Assembly: GCF_963678635.1 (NCBI RefSeq) | Contig: NC_087068.1 | Location: 54,026,213-54,090,212 of the forward strand | Length of the DNA: 64,000 nt | From: Symsagittifera roscoffensis | Lineage: Eukaryota; Xenacoelomorpha; Acoela; Convolutidae | Direction: 5' to 3' | In this document: in pieces, positions 11,132 through 21,869 of the stretch | Numbering within the stretch: the first letter of the stretch is position 1 | Layout of the letters: every line of letters begins with the position of its first letter | Notes under the pieces: model-generated | Seen by the model: the letters and a program-made list of their open reading frames with translations, nothing else | The model's database searches: none | What the model was told of the DNA's origin: nothing | Made by a program: the position numbers and the translations under genes

Positions 11132-13144
11132 AATGTGATTTTTACTATATAAATCCGAAATATTTGCTTAAAAACAAGTTTTAACTAATCGCGCAAATTT
11201 TTGCAGGTTGAACCTTCTAGAAATTTGTTGGGCTGTGTAAGAGGCTTCTTTGATATAATTATCCCATCAATTAATAGTATAGTTTCAGCGTAATTTTTTA
11301 TTAATTACAAAACCCAAAGAGACACCCATTTTTGGGATAAAATTTTGGTTTAGTATTTCGGAGAAAAAATTGCCCCATATTAATTCTGGTGAAATTCTAA
11401 GCATTTTTTGTTCCCTTCATTTTTTGTCTAATCTTACCCAATTTGAGCAGAACTTATTTGAAAATTCAAGTTCTGTTCGCTTTGTCCGGATAATTAAAAT
11501 CAGCACTGTATTACATAAATAAATTTTTATTTTAAGCTCATCACATAAATGGCGCTTAGCTTGATAACCAAATCCCTCCAAATTTTTTGAGTTGAAAAAT
11601 CAAAATTTAGAGAAAACAAGCAACACCCTGAACACAAATATTTGAGACTTTTCTTCAAAAATTGCAGCAGTTATTGTTTTTGGCACCTATCAAGAATGTT
11701 TCTGATACAATAGTTAGATAATTATGAGCCATCTTCAATCCAATATCAACTGCACTTGCACGTATTTAACACGGCCTTGATAATAAATAACCCCTATGAC
11801 TTCAAACCATCTCCAACTAAAACTATGAAATTGCAAGTCAAGCATGCTTAATCAGCCTGACGCAGAATTGACACGGATTCAAATTTATGGACTAAAAAAA
11901 CTCGTATAAAAATCTCGAAATGTGTACAAGTTTTTAAACAAAGTTTTGATCTAGATTTGCTCTGTCGAGAATCGAATAAATATGGAAGCAAGAATTGATA
12001 ATACTCAAAAAAGATAACGTTGTCTGGTAACATGCAAAACATTTTCCAGATGAATTTTGTTGTTGGTAAAGGCTGCTCGGATATGACCTGAAATATATTC
12101 GGTTTTCTCGGGTTGGTTTTTACAGAGTAGCCAGTCAGTTAGACCCTGATGAGACCAACAGCAATAAAAGAGCATATTAAACAATGTCAACTGCAAGCAA
12201 AAAGCACAGAACTTTAAATCAAAATTGTGCTTAAAAAATAAAAGTCATTCTCCTAAAAACTAGCAGCAAAAAGTTTGAGTGATCACGTTTTAATTCTTGT
12301 CGCAATCCAAACTTTTTTTTAAAGATTACATAGAACAAGAGAAAATAATCAGATCTAGCCTCTATGATTTAATCAAAAATTGGTTTCAGGGACTAACCAT
12401 TCTATTTGTGTCTGAAATGCCTTTTTTAACGATATGCATTTAATTTTTGAATTGCACGAAATTGAAAGAAAGTGCAACGCTGAGTTAAGTACAATTTTCC
12501 CGCTGAGGATTCCAACTTTCTGGCTGAGAGTAATTCACAATGCATGTTTTTTTTCACTTTGATTATCCAAGAAAGAATTCACTCCATCGCTAAAGGCTGA
12601 GCATATGGTGAAAACAAACGAAGTTTTAATAATTTCAGACTTCTTATCAATTGCTCTTTGTCCAAGTACAAAACTTATATAAATTCGTATTACTTCCAAC
12701 AGTGTCTAGCAAAAATTTATAAGTTTTTTTTTGAAAATCGCATAAAATTTCAGTGTCAAATGTGAAAAGTTTTCTGTTGAAATAAAATTACCTTATTTCG
12801 AGCCAAAACTGGTTTGAATGGAATAAGTTTATCGTTTTAGTTTGGAGTATCTGGTGTTTGTTTTTTGTTTCGCTGGTTACAATATTTTGCAGTGAGAGGC
12901 GTTGTTTTATTCCAAAAACAACCCTAAATTTGAAGTTTGAATTATTTAGCGAGAACATATAACTTACAAGGATCAGTCATCAGATACTCACAGGGAACGA
13001 CTCACGGGCCCTAAGGCCCCTCGAGGAGACGTCCCATAAGGTAGACTTTCACAGAGTAAGTTGAGGAGAAAGAAAAGGCAGGAATTAGATCACTTGTCAA
13101 ATATCAGGTGAAGGAGTTCAAAATTATCTGAGACAAAATTACGT
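11132..13144. other. Gene-empty AT-rich stretch
   Basis: Only short chance frames are present on both strands and no repeat pairing was noticed. Near 13007 there is a small GC-rich hairpin (GGGCCCTAAGGCCCC), probably in the 3' trailer of the adjacent minus-strand RT remnant. Confidence 0.5.
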
Positions 13145-14020
13145 TTAGTGTTTTGTACATATGAGTTCAATTAAGATTTTGACATACCTTTCAAGTTCTC
13201 TGCAAAAAGATTTTTGGCGGAAAAAAAAATTGTAAAACTTGAGCACTTTAACGCTAACTGATTGTAATGAGCAGTTAGATCTAACAGATTTTGAACGTAG
13301 CATTCTCAAGCTACGGGCACGTGTTTGCCTACAGTTATTTAATTGATTAAAATCCAAAATTTTAATGGCGATTTACAACTATTTGATAAATAATTTCTTT
13401 AAAAACAGTATCTAGAAACAATTCATAAATGGTATCAATATTGTATTCAGAAAACTTTTCTGTAATGTGATCAAATTTGCGCCTAAAGTAAATACTTCTA
13501 AGAATTCGCTTTTGCATTAAAAGAATTTTGTTTAAATTTGTCGAAGCACATCCATAAACTAAGATGCCGTATGATATTAAAAGTTTTGCATAAACTTGAT
13601 AAAACTTAAGAAGAAATGCTCTAGAAAAAACATTTCTTGCATTATAAAGAATTCCATTAAATTTAGCTAACTTTTTACAAACATGATCTATGTGTTGCTT
13701 AAAACAGAGCTTATTATCTACCACAGCCCCAAGATACTTGATAATTAAGTTTCTGATTCCCCAAAAAAACTTCAGATTCTTTTGAACTCCTTCCGAGTTT
13801 GGATACTCAATTCCGAATTTGGATACTCAATTTTGATGGTTAGTGTATTAATTGTGCACCAATTTTCTACCGATTTAAGGTCCTGATGAAAATTTTTATC
13901 AATCGAATTGTTTCTGCACGTAGTAAGAATCGTTGTATCATCAGCAAACAGACAAATTGAGCTTTTCGTTACTTTCTTAGGCATGTCGTTAATATAGAGT
14001 AAAAGTAATAAATTTTGCAG
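13145..14020 (-). pseudogene. Non-LTR retrotransposon RT remnant (jockey/CR1 group)
   Basis: On the minus strand, about 14020-13772 encodes LLLLYINDMPKK and then ICLFADDTTIL, the RT motif with the catalytic Asp pair. The 13724-13362 frame encodes the RT thumb-like region (KLCFKQHIDHVCKKLAKFNG; SYGILVYGCAS), and 13357-13145 looks like the C terminus in yet another frame. At least two frame changes separate them. The 5' part (endonuclease, RT motifs 0-B) is absent, the usual 5' truncation of non-LTR elements. A 19-bp direct repeat near 13795-13835 interrupts the frame. Confidence 0.8.
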
Positions 14021-14941
14021 TTGGCGATGCCATAGTATCCATGCATTGCTTTTTTACACAAAAATGAAACGTTTTTTTTAAATCAAAAATCTAGACTTAA
14101 AAAGGATTCTACTATAATTAATTATTCCCCCCTTTTCGCTGCAAAAGGCGGGAATCCCCCCTTGCTAAAGGGGGAAATAGCTAAGGAGATCCCTTAAAAA
14201 CTCTACTGTTCCGTCATTCGAAGAAAGCAGACGAATAAATATTTTATTTTAAAAGGGAGTATGGTTAATCTTTGCCAGGTAAAATTGGCTTGTAGTATTT
14301 GTTCATAGTCTAAAATCATTTTGGTTGACAAAAGGCACATCTATATAAATTGAGTGTTTTTCCAATAAACAGTCCGAAAAAACACGTAATGCTTTTAAAA
14401 TGCGTAAACACCATCCGGATTGAACTACAATAGGCACTTACCACGTGTACAATTACATAGTGCCATTTTTGGTTTTTTTTTACTGTTTGCCGGTTTTTCA
14501 ACGTTCCCTATTATCAATAAAAACAGGCATTTTAAGAAGTGAAAAAACTACTCAAAAGACATGTGTCTGTAGTTTATTCACACTAATCTTATTCACCTAA
14601 ATAAAAAGTTGAAAACAAAACCAAACAGAAAGCAAAAACATTGAAAGCTAATTTCAAAACTATCGTTTTTTTAAACTAAAAAATGACTATCTATTCAAAA
14701 AAACTGTGAATGCTTGCAGCAGATTTCACATCGCAAATATACATATCTTGACCGTGATTAAACATTGTGCTAATGCATAAAAGCATATTGTACTTTTGAG
14801 ACAGCTTTTTCATCTTAAACAGTTCTCAATTCAAGCTGCAGTCTTTGCTTCTGGCGCTACTAGTGTCGCGTTCTATTAAAAATTATTTCAGATTTTTCTT
14901 TTGATTGTCTTTTTGGTTTTACCATTTGACTATTTTTTGTT

Positions 14942-14951
14942 CAGTTTTATA
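14942..14951 (+). promoter_or_regulatory. Splice acceptor-like site just before a start codon
   Basis: A pyrimidine-rich run ending TTTTTTGTTCAG is followed after 7 bases by the ATG at 14952. It could be the acceptor of a 5' UTR intron or, if the organism uses spliced leaders, a trans-splice site. The sequence shows only the acceptor consensus; the rest is inference. Confidence 0.4.
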
Positions 14952-15058
14952 ATGGGAAAAGAATTTCACCAAAGTGTAAACCAGGCCAAATATGGTCTGA
15001 TTATGATGATCGTTTTCCTATTAATTGTCTCCTACCGTTACTATCAGAGTCTCGTCAC
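14952..15058 (+). CDS. Coiled-coil type II membrane protein, exon 1 (anchor)
   Basis: This is the first of four exons (14952-15058, 15851-15971, 18525-18650, 19970-20146) giving 176 residues with all splice phases matching. It encodes a short basic cytosolic end (MGKEFHQSVNQAK) and a single hydrophobic helix (about residues 14-31, YGLIMMIVFLLIVSYRYY) with no cleavable signal site, so a type II membrane protein is expected. The donor is GTGAGT after the second base of codon 36. The layout of short tail, anchor and luminal coiled coil resembles GOLM1/GOLM2 (CASC4) Golgi proteins, but this one is much shorter than vertebrate members, so the family call is an inference at about 40 percent. That these bases form an exon of a real gene is much more certain. 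Confidence 0.75.
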
Positions 15059-15850
15059 GTGAGTATATCTTAAAAAATTATTGATGTATTTTGAATCATT
15101 TAATGAATTTGAAAACAATTATGGATAATATACTTCGAAAATGCATAAAAATTGATTATATTTTTGAATATTGTTATAGAAATTTTTTAAAAATTTGAAA
15201 ACCAAGTTAACATCCTCCTTCTTGTCCCAAAGCAGTTGGAAGACCTTTACAATCGGTCTAAATGAAGGGGAGGATGTAAAATTGATTCATTATGGTTACT
15301 ATAAAAAGAGCTCAAAAACTTAATAATTGTTTTAGTGAACTCAATTGTTTGAACTTAATCTAGATTCTTGCTTTCATTTAACATTATTGAACTGATTTTA
15401 CTGTCTGATTGTGAAAATTGTGAACCTAAAGAACTCGTGGGCGAAAGACCGTAAACAAAATTAGCCGAAAGTCAATTTTAAGAAGAAAAAATTGCCATTC
15501 AATTAAAATGAATTAAATGAAGCAATATTTTGCTTATTTCATAGCGAAGCCTTTGAAATATAAAATTCGTTCCAATACGGCGTCGGTCAGTGACAATTTA
15601 AAAATGTTGCATAATTCTGCCGTTTTTATATTCGGCCAATATCAAAATTCAGTGCCTGGAAAGGTTAACTTTCTTTCCAAATATCTGATAACTGAAATCT
15701 GATTGGCTGATTTTTGCTTTCGGCATTCGGTCCTTCGCGTATGAGGGATTCCACCAATCAATTGAGTCAGAATTTAATGTGAACTGAATTAAAGGAGTCT
15801 GAATTTGACGTGTGAACTAATTAAGTTTGAGCATGCTTTTGTTCACATAG
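15059..15850 (+). other. Intron 1 of the coiled-coil gene, with imperfect inverted repeat
   Basis: The intron is bounded by GTGAGT and TTCACATAG. Inside, GGGCGAAAGACCGTAAAC near 15438 and CATTCGGTCCTTCGCG near 15724, each beside a GCCGAAAG/CTTTCGGC pair, form an imperfect inverted repeat spanning about 15432-15745, probably an old miniature element. A smaller pair (CATCCTCCTTC / GAAGGGGAGGATG) lies at about 15210-15273. Confidence 0.5.
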
Positions 15851-15971
15851 GTTGAATGTGAAGATGCTGGAGCTGGAGCAGACGAGCGCGGAGTATGAGT
15901 CATGTCAGATGAGTGAGAAGAACTTGAGAGAAGCAAGTTCCAAGTGTGCCAAGGAGGCGGAGGAGTCCAAG
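15851..15971 (+). CDS. Coiled-coil type II membrane protein, exon 2
   Basis: The exon follows acceptor TTCACATAG and ends before donor GTATAT. One base completes codon 36 and 40 codons follow in frame. It encodes the start of the coiled coil, rich in Glu/Lys/Ser with heptad-like Leu/Met spacing (KMLELEQTSAEYESCQMSEK). Two cysteines (in ESCQM and SSKCAK) could form luminal disulfides. Its GC-richer composition stands out against the flanking introns. Confidence 0.8.
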
Positions 15972-16509
15972 GTATATGATGAGGGTTATGGTGTATGAGG
16001 TCTATTATTAGAACACCTTTTAAATGGACAGGTCTTCAAGTAGATATATAGTAAATTAGCCAATTACAATCGAGATAAAAAACAAACGTACGCACTAAAT
16101 ATTGATGCAATCATTATGCTTATATCGATTCTGATTGGTTAAAATTTTCCCTTTTTTGGACCGTAGGACAGAAAAGACCCCAGGCGAAACGTAATAGCTA
16201 TTGCCTGCCAAAACTATTGTTGCAGCCCGTTCTCAGTCTAGTTGAACTATGCAATTAAATAATCCAGGTTCAATGCTCGTTGAATAACTGTCTCTTTTAT
16301 TTATAGCGAACTATATATTATATTTCACCGTAATACCATGAAACTTTGTATGATGAACAAATATCTAAAGTGAATCTTTTGAAAACGAATTCTTCAACCT
16401 AAAAACAGTCGACATACTCAAAATATTACACCTTGATTTTGTCCGAAATGTATAGGTTTTCAGTATTCTCTTTCCCCGAAAACTATTCGATATAAAATAA
16501 GGGACAGTC

Positions 16510-16549
16510 GGAATATTCAGGGCTTTGTCCTGATTTACGAGCAGTCTTG
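16510..16549 (+). mobile_element. Family A Helentron-like 3' end
   Basis: The 3' end pattern is visible: CAGTCGGAATATT, hairpin CAGGGCTTTGTCCTG, then ATTTACGAGCAGTCTTG followed by TT. The 5' end was not found, so the copy is truncated or diverged. Internal family A sequence (ACAGATATTTCACC; GAGGGTTTAAATATTGCC) follows immediately downstream, suggesting a second, broken tandem copy. Confidence 0.6.
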
Positions 16550-16924
16550 TTGCTAAATAAGCGCTGAACAATAATTTCCAACAAAATTTTTTTTATACCC
16601 CATTGAAGATACCGACTTCTTGAGCTCAAATGTTAACAGATATTTCACCTCCGATGATTTTTTGTAGTTTTGAGGGTTTAAATATTGCCAAATTTGCCAA
16701 ATTTTTTTACAGGTTTTTCCACAATTACTGACTTTATTAACAAAGCAATCTGGAGTTGTCTGAAAATGAAAGAAAAACTTCCTCGTTCGTTTCAAAAAAC
16801 AACAAATCGTTTTTGTAACAAGCCACAAACCGAGAGATGAGTTCATACGCAGAACTCGCATTGGCTGAAAATTCCTGCAGAATCTGAGTACATAATTTTG
16901 GTGGCGTGTCACGGAGCCGAATAC

Positions 16925-17026
16925 CCGGATAGCCGAAAAATAAATTTTTTCCCGGATAGCCGAAAAATAAATTCGTTTCCGGATAGCCGAAAAATAAGTT
17001 CGTTCCCGGATAGCTGAAATTTTGGG
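16925..17026 (+). repeat. 27-bp tandem repeat at TIR end, four copies
   Basis: CCGGATAGC begins at 16925, 16952, 16979 and 17006, an exact 27-base spacing, each followed by CGAAAAATAA-like bases; the last copy is diverged. The unit is the inner part of the element's terminal inverted repeat. The reverse strand of this stretch reads as repeated Ser-Ala-Ile-Arg by chance. Confidence 0.85.
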
Positions 17027-17183
17027 TCTACTTAGCAATTACCTCCCTTCTGCCCCCTTACCCATTTCTTAATTGGGGAGGGGGGAGAGATTCGTTGCTA
17101 GGTACCATAGGGGTGAAAGAGATTCTACAAACTTACTTAAAAACCTTGTTTTCAGTACCCTTTCTCTACCCTTTGTTTCGGTA

Positions 17184-17218
17184 CCCCCCCCCCCCCCCCC
17201 CCCCACACACACACACTT
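17184..17218 (+). repeat. Poly-C run followed by CA microsatellite
   Basis: About 21 consecutive C residues are followed by seven AC dinucleotides. A second poly-C run lies at about 17295-17308. Runs of this kind are prone to sequencing and assembly length errors. Confidence 0.9.
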
Positions 17219-18524
17219 AGTCCGATCATTCTTCCTTCCCAATCCCTTCCCCCACCCAATAACTTCCTCTCACTACCCATATTTACCCCACCATGCCCCC
17301 CCCCCCCGTTTTTGGGATTTTTTGAAAAAATTTTGACCAAAAAATTTTGTTTTTCAGCGCGTGCTCCCCTTTAAAATTAGCATATATTAAAAAAATTTAG
17401 GGTTTGTCGGCCGAAAATGGATATCATAAAACATACCAAAGAGGGACCCTTTGGTTAATGAGGGGGTTAAATCCCTGTAGTAGTCGGACTTCTGCTGTTA
17501 ATTAATTCAATGAGAGTAAAAGTATTAACCAATCAAATCTCTTAAAAATTGAAAATGTTCGGAATTTTGTTAGCTATAACAGGCTGCGCATTTTGTCCAA
17601 TCAAAATGCGTCTCAAAATTTTCTGATTTAATTTAAATAAAACCGGAGGTATTTAGTTTTTTCGGCTATCCGGGAATGCGGCTCCGTGGGCATGCACCAT
17701 AATTTTTGACTATCTACACCCACATTGTATATTAACATACCATATACCATAAATAGGCGTTTTGAACTTTTTTGAAAAAATTATCCAGAGAAAAGGAAAA
17801 AACCTCATTTGCGTATCTAGGACTAAGACTTTTTTGGGTACTTATAGTCCTGTCGTCAAACTTCAAGTTGGACGATTGATTCACTGTGTTTCAGCTTTTT
17901 CTGACGTCATTTGAGCCCAAAAGTTCTGTCTGATTGTTTGCATTTTTTAACAGGGATTTTCGGCTATACATTCAAGCAAATCACTAAATTCCAGTTTGTG
18001 TTTAGCTTCATTTAGGCTATAAACGGCTTCATAGCATCTAAGCTGGAGCTAATTTTATGGATGCTTCCTAGCCATAAAAACAGCACATTTTTTTAGGAAA
18101 AAGTCCAATAGGATAGGTCATCCTTTTTTTGTTTAAGTGGTGGCTTCAATTAGATGATAAACTGCACGAATGAGTTAGATCTATCCCAAATAATATTATA
18201 AAAGAGTAAGAATTATATGTGAAGCTCACTCATTTACTTCTACTGGTTGTAACTTAGTCTGATAACCGAAAGCTCGTGCAAAACTTTTTTGTTCGATTTA
18301 GTTTAGAATCCAAATGACGACCAATAGCGGTGAATTATGGTACCACTATCTAATTTCGAACAATCTTACTTTGAAGTACTTAAAATGGGGTGGATAAACA
18401 GTGACACTTCAGGCTATGGTTTCTTCCAGCCGTGGTCGGAACAAAAAGTATTTAGAACAAAAAATGGATTATTCGCTTCATTGGTAGGTGGCGGAGTATA
18501 GATCAGTTCAAATTAATGTTTCAG

Positions 18525-18650
18525 GCCAAAATCGACGACCTTAACAAGAAACTGGACGAAATGATGCAACAATTAAGCAATAAAGATTCGGAAAAAGAGG
18601 GTCTAATTTCAGAACTGGAGACACTCAAGAACCAAATTGAAGAACAAAAG
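18525..18650 (+). CDS. Coiled-coil type II membrane protein, exon 3
   Basis: Exactly 42 codons between acceptor TTTCAG and donor GTAAAA, phase 0 at both ends. It encodes the strongest coiled-coil part, with a regular Leu/Ile/Met heptad pattern in a charged background (AKIDDLNKKLDEMMQQL; ISELETLKNQIEEQK). It keeps frame with exons 2 and 4. Confidence 0.85.
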
Positions 18651-19969
18651 GTAAAAATTTTTTTAATTGTGTTTAGGCGAAAACACATTTCAAAAGTAGC
18701 GCTCACCAACAACTTGGCTACCAAATAACAATGTCATATTTAATGGCATCAAAAACTACACAGCGAAAAGCGACAACAAATTGAAGCTCCGAAGGGGTCG
18801 CACTGTGTTTTTGAGTTTTCCGCTTTAATGTTTGCTCGGCCGTAAATTTTGGTTGCTATAAAGTTTATGGAAATTAGAAAGATGGTTGCTGAATTATTTT
18901 TACAGTTGTCATTTAAAATACTTGCAAAGCCACTTTTGTTTCCTGGCTAGTTTTTTTTTGATCCATGAGAAAAGTTTTTCAACAGCACAGTAAACTTCTA
19001 ATAACTCATTGGAAACAAAAACCTTTAATTTATGGAAAAGATTTAGATTTTAAATGAAGTGGTTTCACTTCAGAGTTCTACTAAATCTCAGAGTTTGTCC
19101 AGACATGGATCCATGATTTTTAGCATGGATCCAGGATTTTCGCGAGGACAAGGAGGCGAATTTTTTTTTAGATCGACCGACCAAGTTCAATTTTCAAAAT
19201 TGGTTTTCCGAGCTCTCACAAAATGTTAAAGAGTATTTAGACGCTTTCTTTCTCAGGGGTTCGACCCTTTCACTACGCAAAGGCCAAAGGCGTAGTGAAA
19301 CAGACGCCCCCCCCCCCCCATAAATGTCATAAAATAGTCCCCCTTTGGTACTATTTTACAACATCCAGTCTCGGCCGACTGGCAATAAAAATTTTCTAAA
19401 GGCGTCTATGGCGCCAATATAAACTTATTTTAAAAGGAAGAGCGCGCCTTGAACTTGTGTTCAAACTCTTCCAAAATGTGCCCAAAATGTTTTAAAAAAT
19501 TTTTTGCTTTGGCGTAGAACTGTTTCGCGAAATAGGGTCTTTTTATGGTGTTCTGGGAGCGCTCGGAAAATCAATTTAGTCGACAATAAAAAAGATCATC
19601 AAAACTTTTGAAAACATCTGCCCTCCCCCTACTCCTCGAAAAAATCTTAGATCTGCCCCGAAAGAAAGTTTTGAGAAAGTTCGTGCGCCTCAGACTTTTT
19701 TTTTTAAAAACAAACATGCCAAAAACGATTTTTAGGCAATTTTTTTTTTAAATTTTGATTATAAAAATTGCGTTTTTTCATCAAGCGCTCTCTTTAAATT
19801 GGTAAAAATTGGCGCTTTGGAAATCATTTACGGTCAGCTAAAATAGTACCAAAGGATGAACCTGTTGAGTTGGCCGGCGTCTGAGTTCCTAAAAGCCAAA
19901 CAACCCCCCCCCCCCACACCCCTAGCCCCCCACCTAAATCCGCTACTGAGTGAGTCCTTTTACCTTCAG
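18651..19969 (+). other. Intron 3 of the coiled-coil gene
   Basis: The intron runs from GTAAAA to TACCTTCAG. It contains a short duplicated hairpin-like stretch near 19268-19300 (CTACGCAAAGG / AAGGCGTAG), poly-C runs at about 19308 and 19903, and no convincing coding sequence. Confidence 0.7.
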
Positions 19970-20146
19970 AAAGCTACCGAGTTGAGTAAGCAGCCGGTGC
20001 AAGCGCAACCCGCGCCACAAGCAGACGTCCCGCAACAACCAGCCGGCGGCGGCGGTGCTGTCCAGCCTGAAGCTAAGCCCCAGCCGGCGGAAACTCAAGT
20101 CGAACAACCTGCGCCACCCAAGGAACATCTTGCTGAGGCTGTTTAA
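19970..20146 (+). CDS. Coiled-coil type II membrane protein, exon 4 and stop
   Basis: 58 codons after acceptor CTTCAG end at TAA (20144-20146). After a few residues of coiled coil the sequence is a Pro/Gln/Ala/Glu low-complexity tail (KQPVQAQPAPQADVPQQPAG, a four-Gly run, ending KEHLAEAV), presumably luminal and disordered. Its GC content is far above the neighbours and the frame has no interruptions, which supports purifying selection. A possible AATAAA lies at 20429, about 280 bases downstream. Confidence 0.8.
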   Translation, partial: KATELSKQPVQAQPAPQADVPQQPAGGGGAVQPEAKPQPAETQVEQPAPPKEHLAEAV

Positions 20147-21799
20147 ACGAAACATATCCCCCTTATCATATCAACGACTTCATACCCTTTCTTGAGTTTT
20201 TCACATTTCCAAGGAATTGAGCGCTCCAAAATTCTTCAATTTAAAATAGTGACTTTTAAATCGAAAATATTGACTTTAAACGTACAAAGCTGAAATTATA
20301 AAATTTGATAATTTTGGTAACGGGATTCAGAAAAAAGCGGCTCTTTTCTACCCCCATCCACCACCTTTGATTTTTTATTTTGAAAAAGGAACTTAGCATT
20401 TTCATTATGCACTGAAGTTTGGCATGGTGAATAAATAACAGTATGAACAGTTTTGTTCTTCGTACCTTGCATAGTAACATCACGTGTTTAGCCATAATTA
20501 CACGTAAAACAAGTATAAAAATAGAAAGTTTGAAAGGTGGGGGGAGGGGAGTCGAAAAAGAGTCGAAAAAAAACATGTATTAAAATTGTCTTTAAATGAG
20601 TGCTTGTACATACTGTTCGTTTGATGTGAGACTTATGTCTTTAATATTCATATCGTCATTGTTCCAACCACTATTTTTTCACACAAAACTAAGAAGTTTT
20701 GGAAAACAATTGTAGTTACAAGAAGATAGTCACAAAACTTCCGTTTAACTAGTTTACCGGGAATTGCTGAGAGAAAAATACGAATAAAAAGATATTCTGT
20801 TAAAAAATTAAAATAATAATTGTAGTTCCTGCGAATCGCAGAGGAGCTATCAGTAGGCCTTAACAGTCCTTAACAATCATTATTTCCCCACATTCCAGAC
20901 TGTTATTTTTTTTGAGCGAAGCTCTTTTTGCGACTTTTCACGTGGTACCACTTTTGCAGCCAAATTTGGTCAGGTTGTGGTAGACCTGAAGCTAGAAGTC
21001 AAGTGAGAGCTCGTCCTCACACACTATCATTGCCATGGCATGGGATCGATTACACGATCTGACGATTCTAAACTGAACGCCTTACCACAATGCTAAGTGC
21101 CCCTATTATTAAAAATTTCATAAAGAATTTCTGACCAGAATTTTAGTTTAGATATAATGTATTTCAGGTCAGAAATAAAAAAATTTCTTGGTACGGGTAG
21201 CTCTGCCAAAATTTGTTGATCGGAAAATTAGAACTCAGATGATATAAGACGTGCATATGTTTTTTCCACGGTTCAAAGTCCAAAATTTATGCGCGGCATC
21301 CCGCTCAAAAGTTTCATGAGTATAATTTGATTAAAAATGGACTTTCGCTGATAAAAGTGTTGACAATTTTATTGATTTTTGAGTCAAATTGAGACCAATA
21401 ATTAGATTTTGAGATTGTACCAATGAATACTGATACAATTGATTGTATGCAAAAAAAAAACGTTTATAGCACTTTAAAATCCATTAAAACCGATTATTTA
21501 CTGTAGATGTGAGTTTCGTTCACATCCCGCGCGGGAGTTCGATGGCTAATAATAATAATCGATTATATTGTCATTTTAGATTCAGTATCCATAAAATTAC
21601 AAAAATAATCGATTATATTTTATCAAAAATGGTTTATAGTTTTAGTTTTTTTCTTTATCAATATAATCCAATTTAAGCTCCCCCCCCCGTGGGCGGGAAA
21701 AAAATTGGGCAAGTTTATTAATAAATTGAAGTTTTTTCTACTTTTTCTCTACTTTACGTAAGCTCCATCACCTCTTTTATTAACCCCCATCCTCAGTTT
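20147..21799. other. Intergenic stretch before the LINE
   Basis: No coding sequence is supported here. It contains a tRNA-like sequence (21034-21103) and, at about 21420-21720, AT-rich motifs of the ATAATCGATTATA type that also occur around 25980-26170, 26570-26900 and 49690-49880. Confidence 0.5.
21034..21103 (-). repeat. tRNA-like sequence / SINE head
   Basis: Read on the minus strand, the stretch begins GGGGCACTTAGCATTGTGG, an A-box-like region, and about 40 bases later has GTAATCGATCCC in the B-box position. The acceptor arms do not pair properly and the B box deviates from GGTTCGAATCC, so this is a tRNA-derived repeat or pseudogene, not a working tRNA. Confidence 0.5.
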
Positions 21800-21813
21800 A
21801 CCCCATCTTAGTT
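21800..21813 (+). repeat. Target-site duplication, left copy
   Basis: ACCCCATCTTAGTT is repeated exactly at 25588-25601 on the far side of the LINE. Confidence 0.85.
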
Positions 21814-21869
21814 GGATCCAGACGACGCCGCCTTCCAGTGGTGGATCCGACATCTTGGGCCCCACCAAG

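Larger units (their letters stand above)
16893..17706. mobile_element. Inverted-repeat (MITE/foldback) element in intron 2
   Basis: The left arm, AATTTTGGTG then CACGGAGCCGAATACCCGG and ATAGCCGAAAAA, pairs with the right arm TTTTTTCGGCTATCCGGGAATGCGGCTCCGTG followed by CACCATAATT. Arms are about 48 bp. The left arm end is expanded as a tandem repeat (next entry). The interior has no transposase frame and contains a C/T-rich strand with homopolymer C. It is probably a non-autonomous DNA transposon. Confidence 0.7.
15972..18524 (+). other. Intron 2 of the coiled-coil gene, loaded with repeats
   Basis: A 2.55 kb intron from GTATAT to TTTCAG. It holds a family A rolling-circle-like 3' end (to 16549) followed by internal family A sequence (about 16590-16720), the inverted-repeat element at 16893-17706 with its 27-bp tandem repeats, a long poly-C/CA run, and part of a dispersed repeat (17338-17465) also present at 50238-50405. 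Confidence 0.75.
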
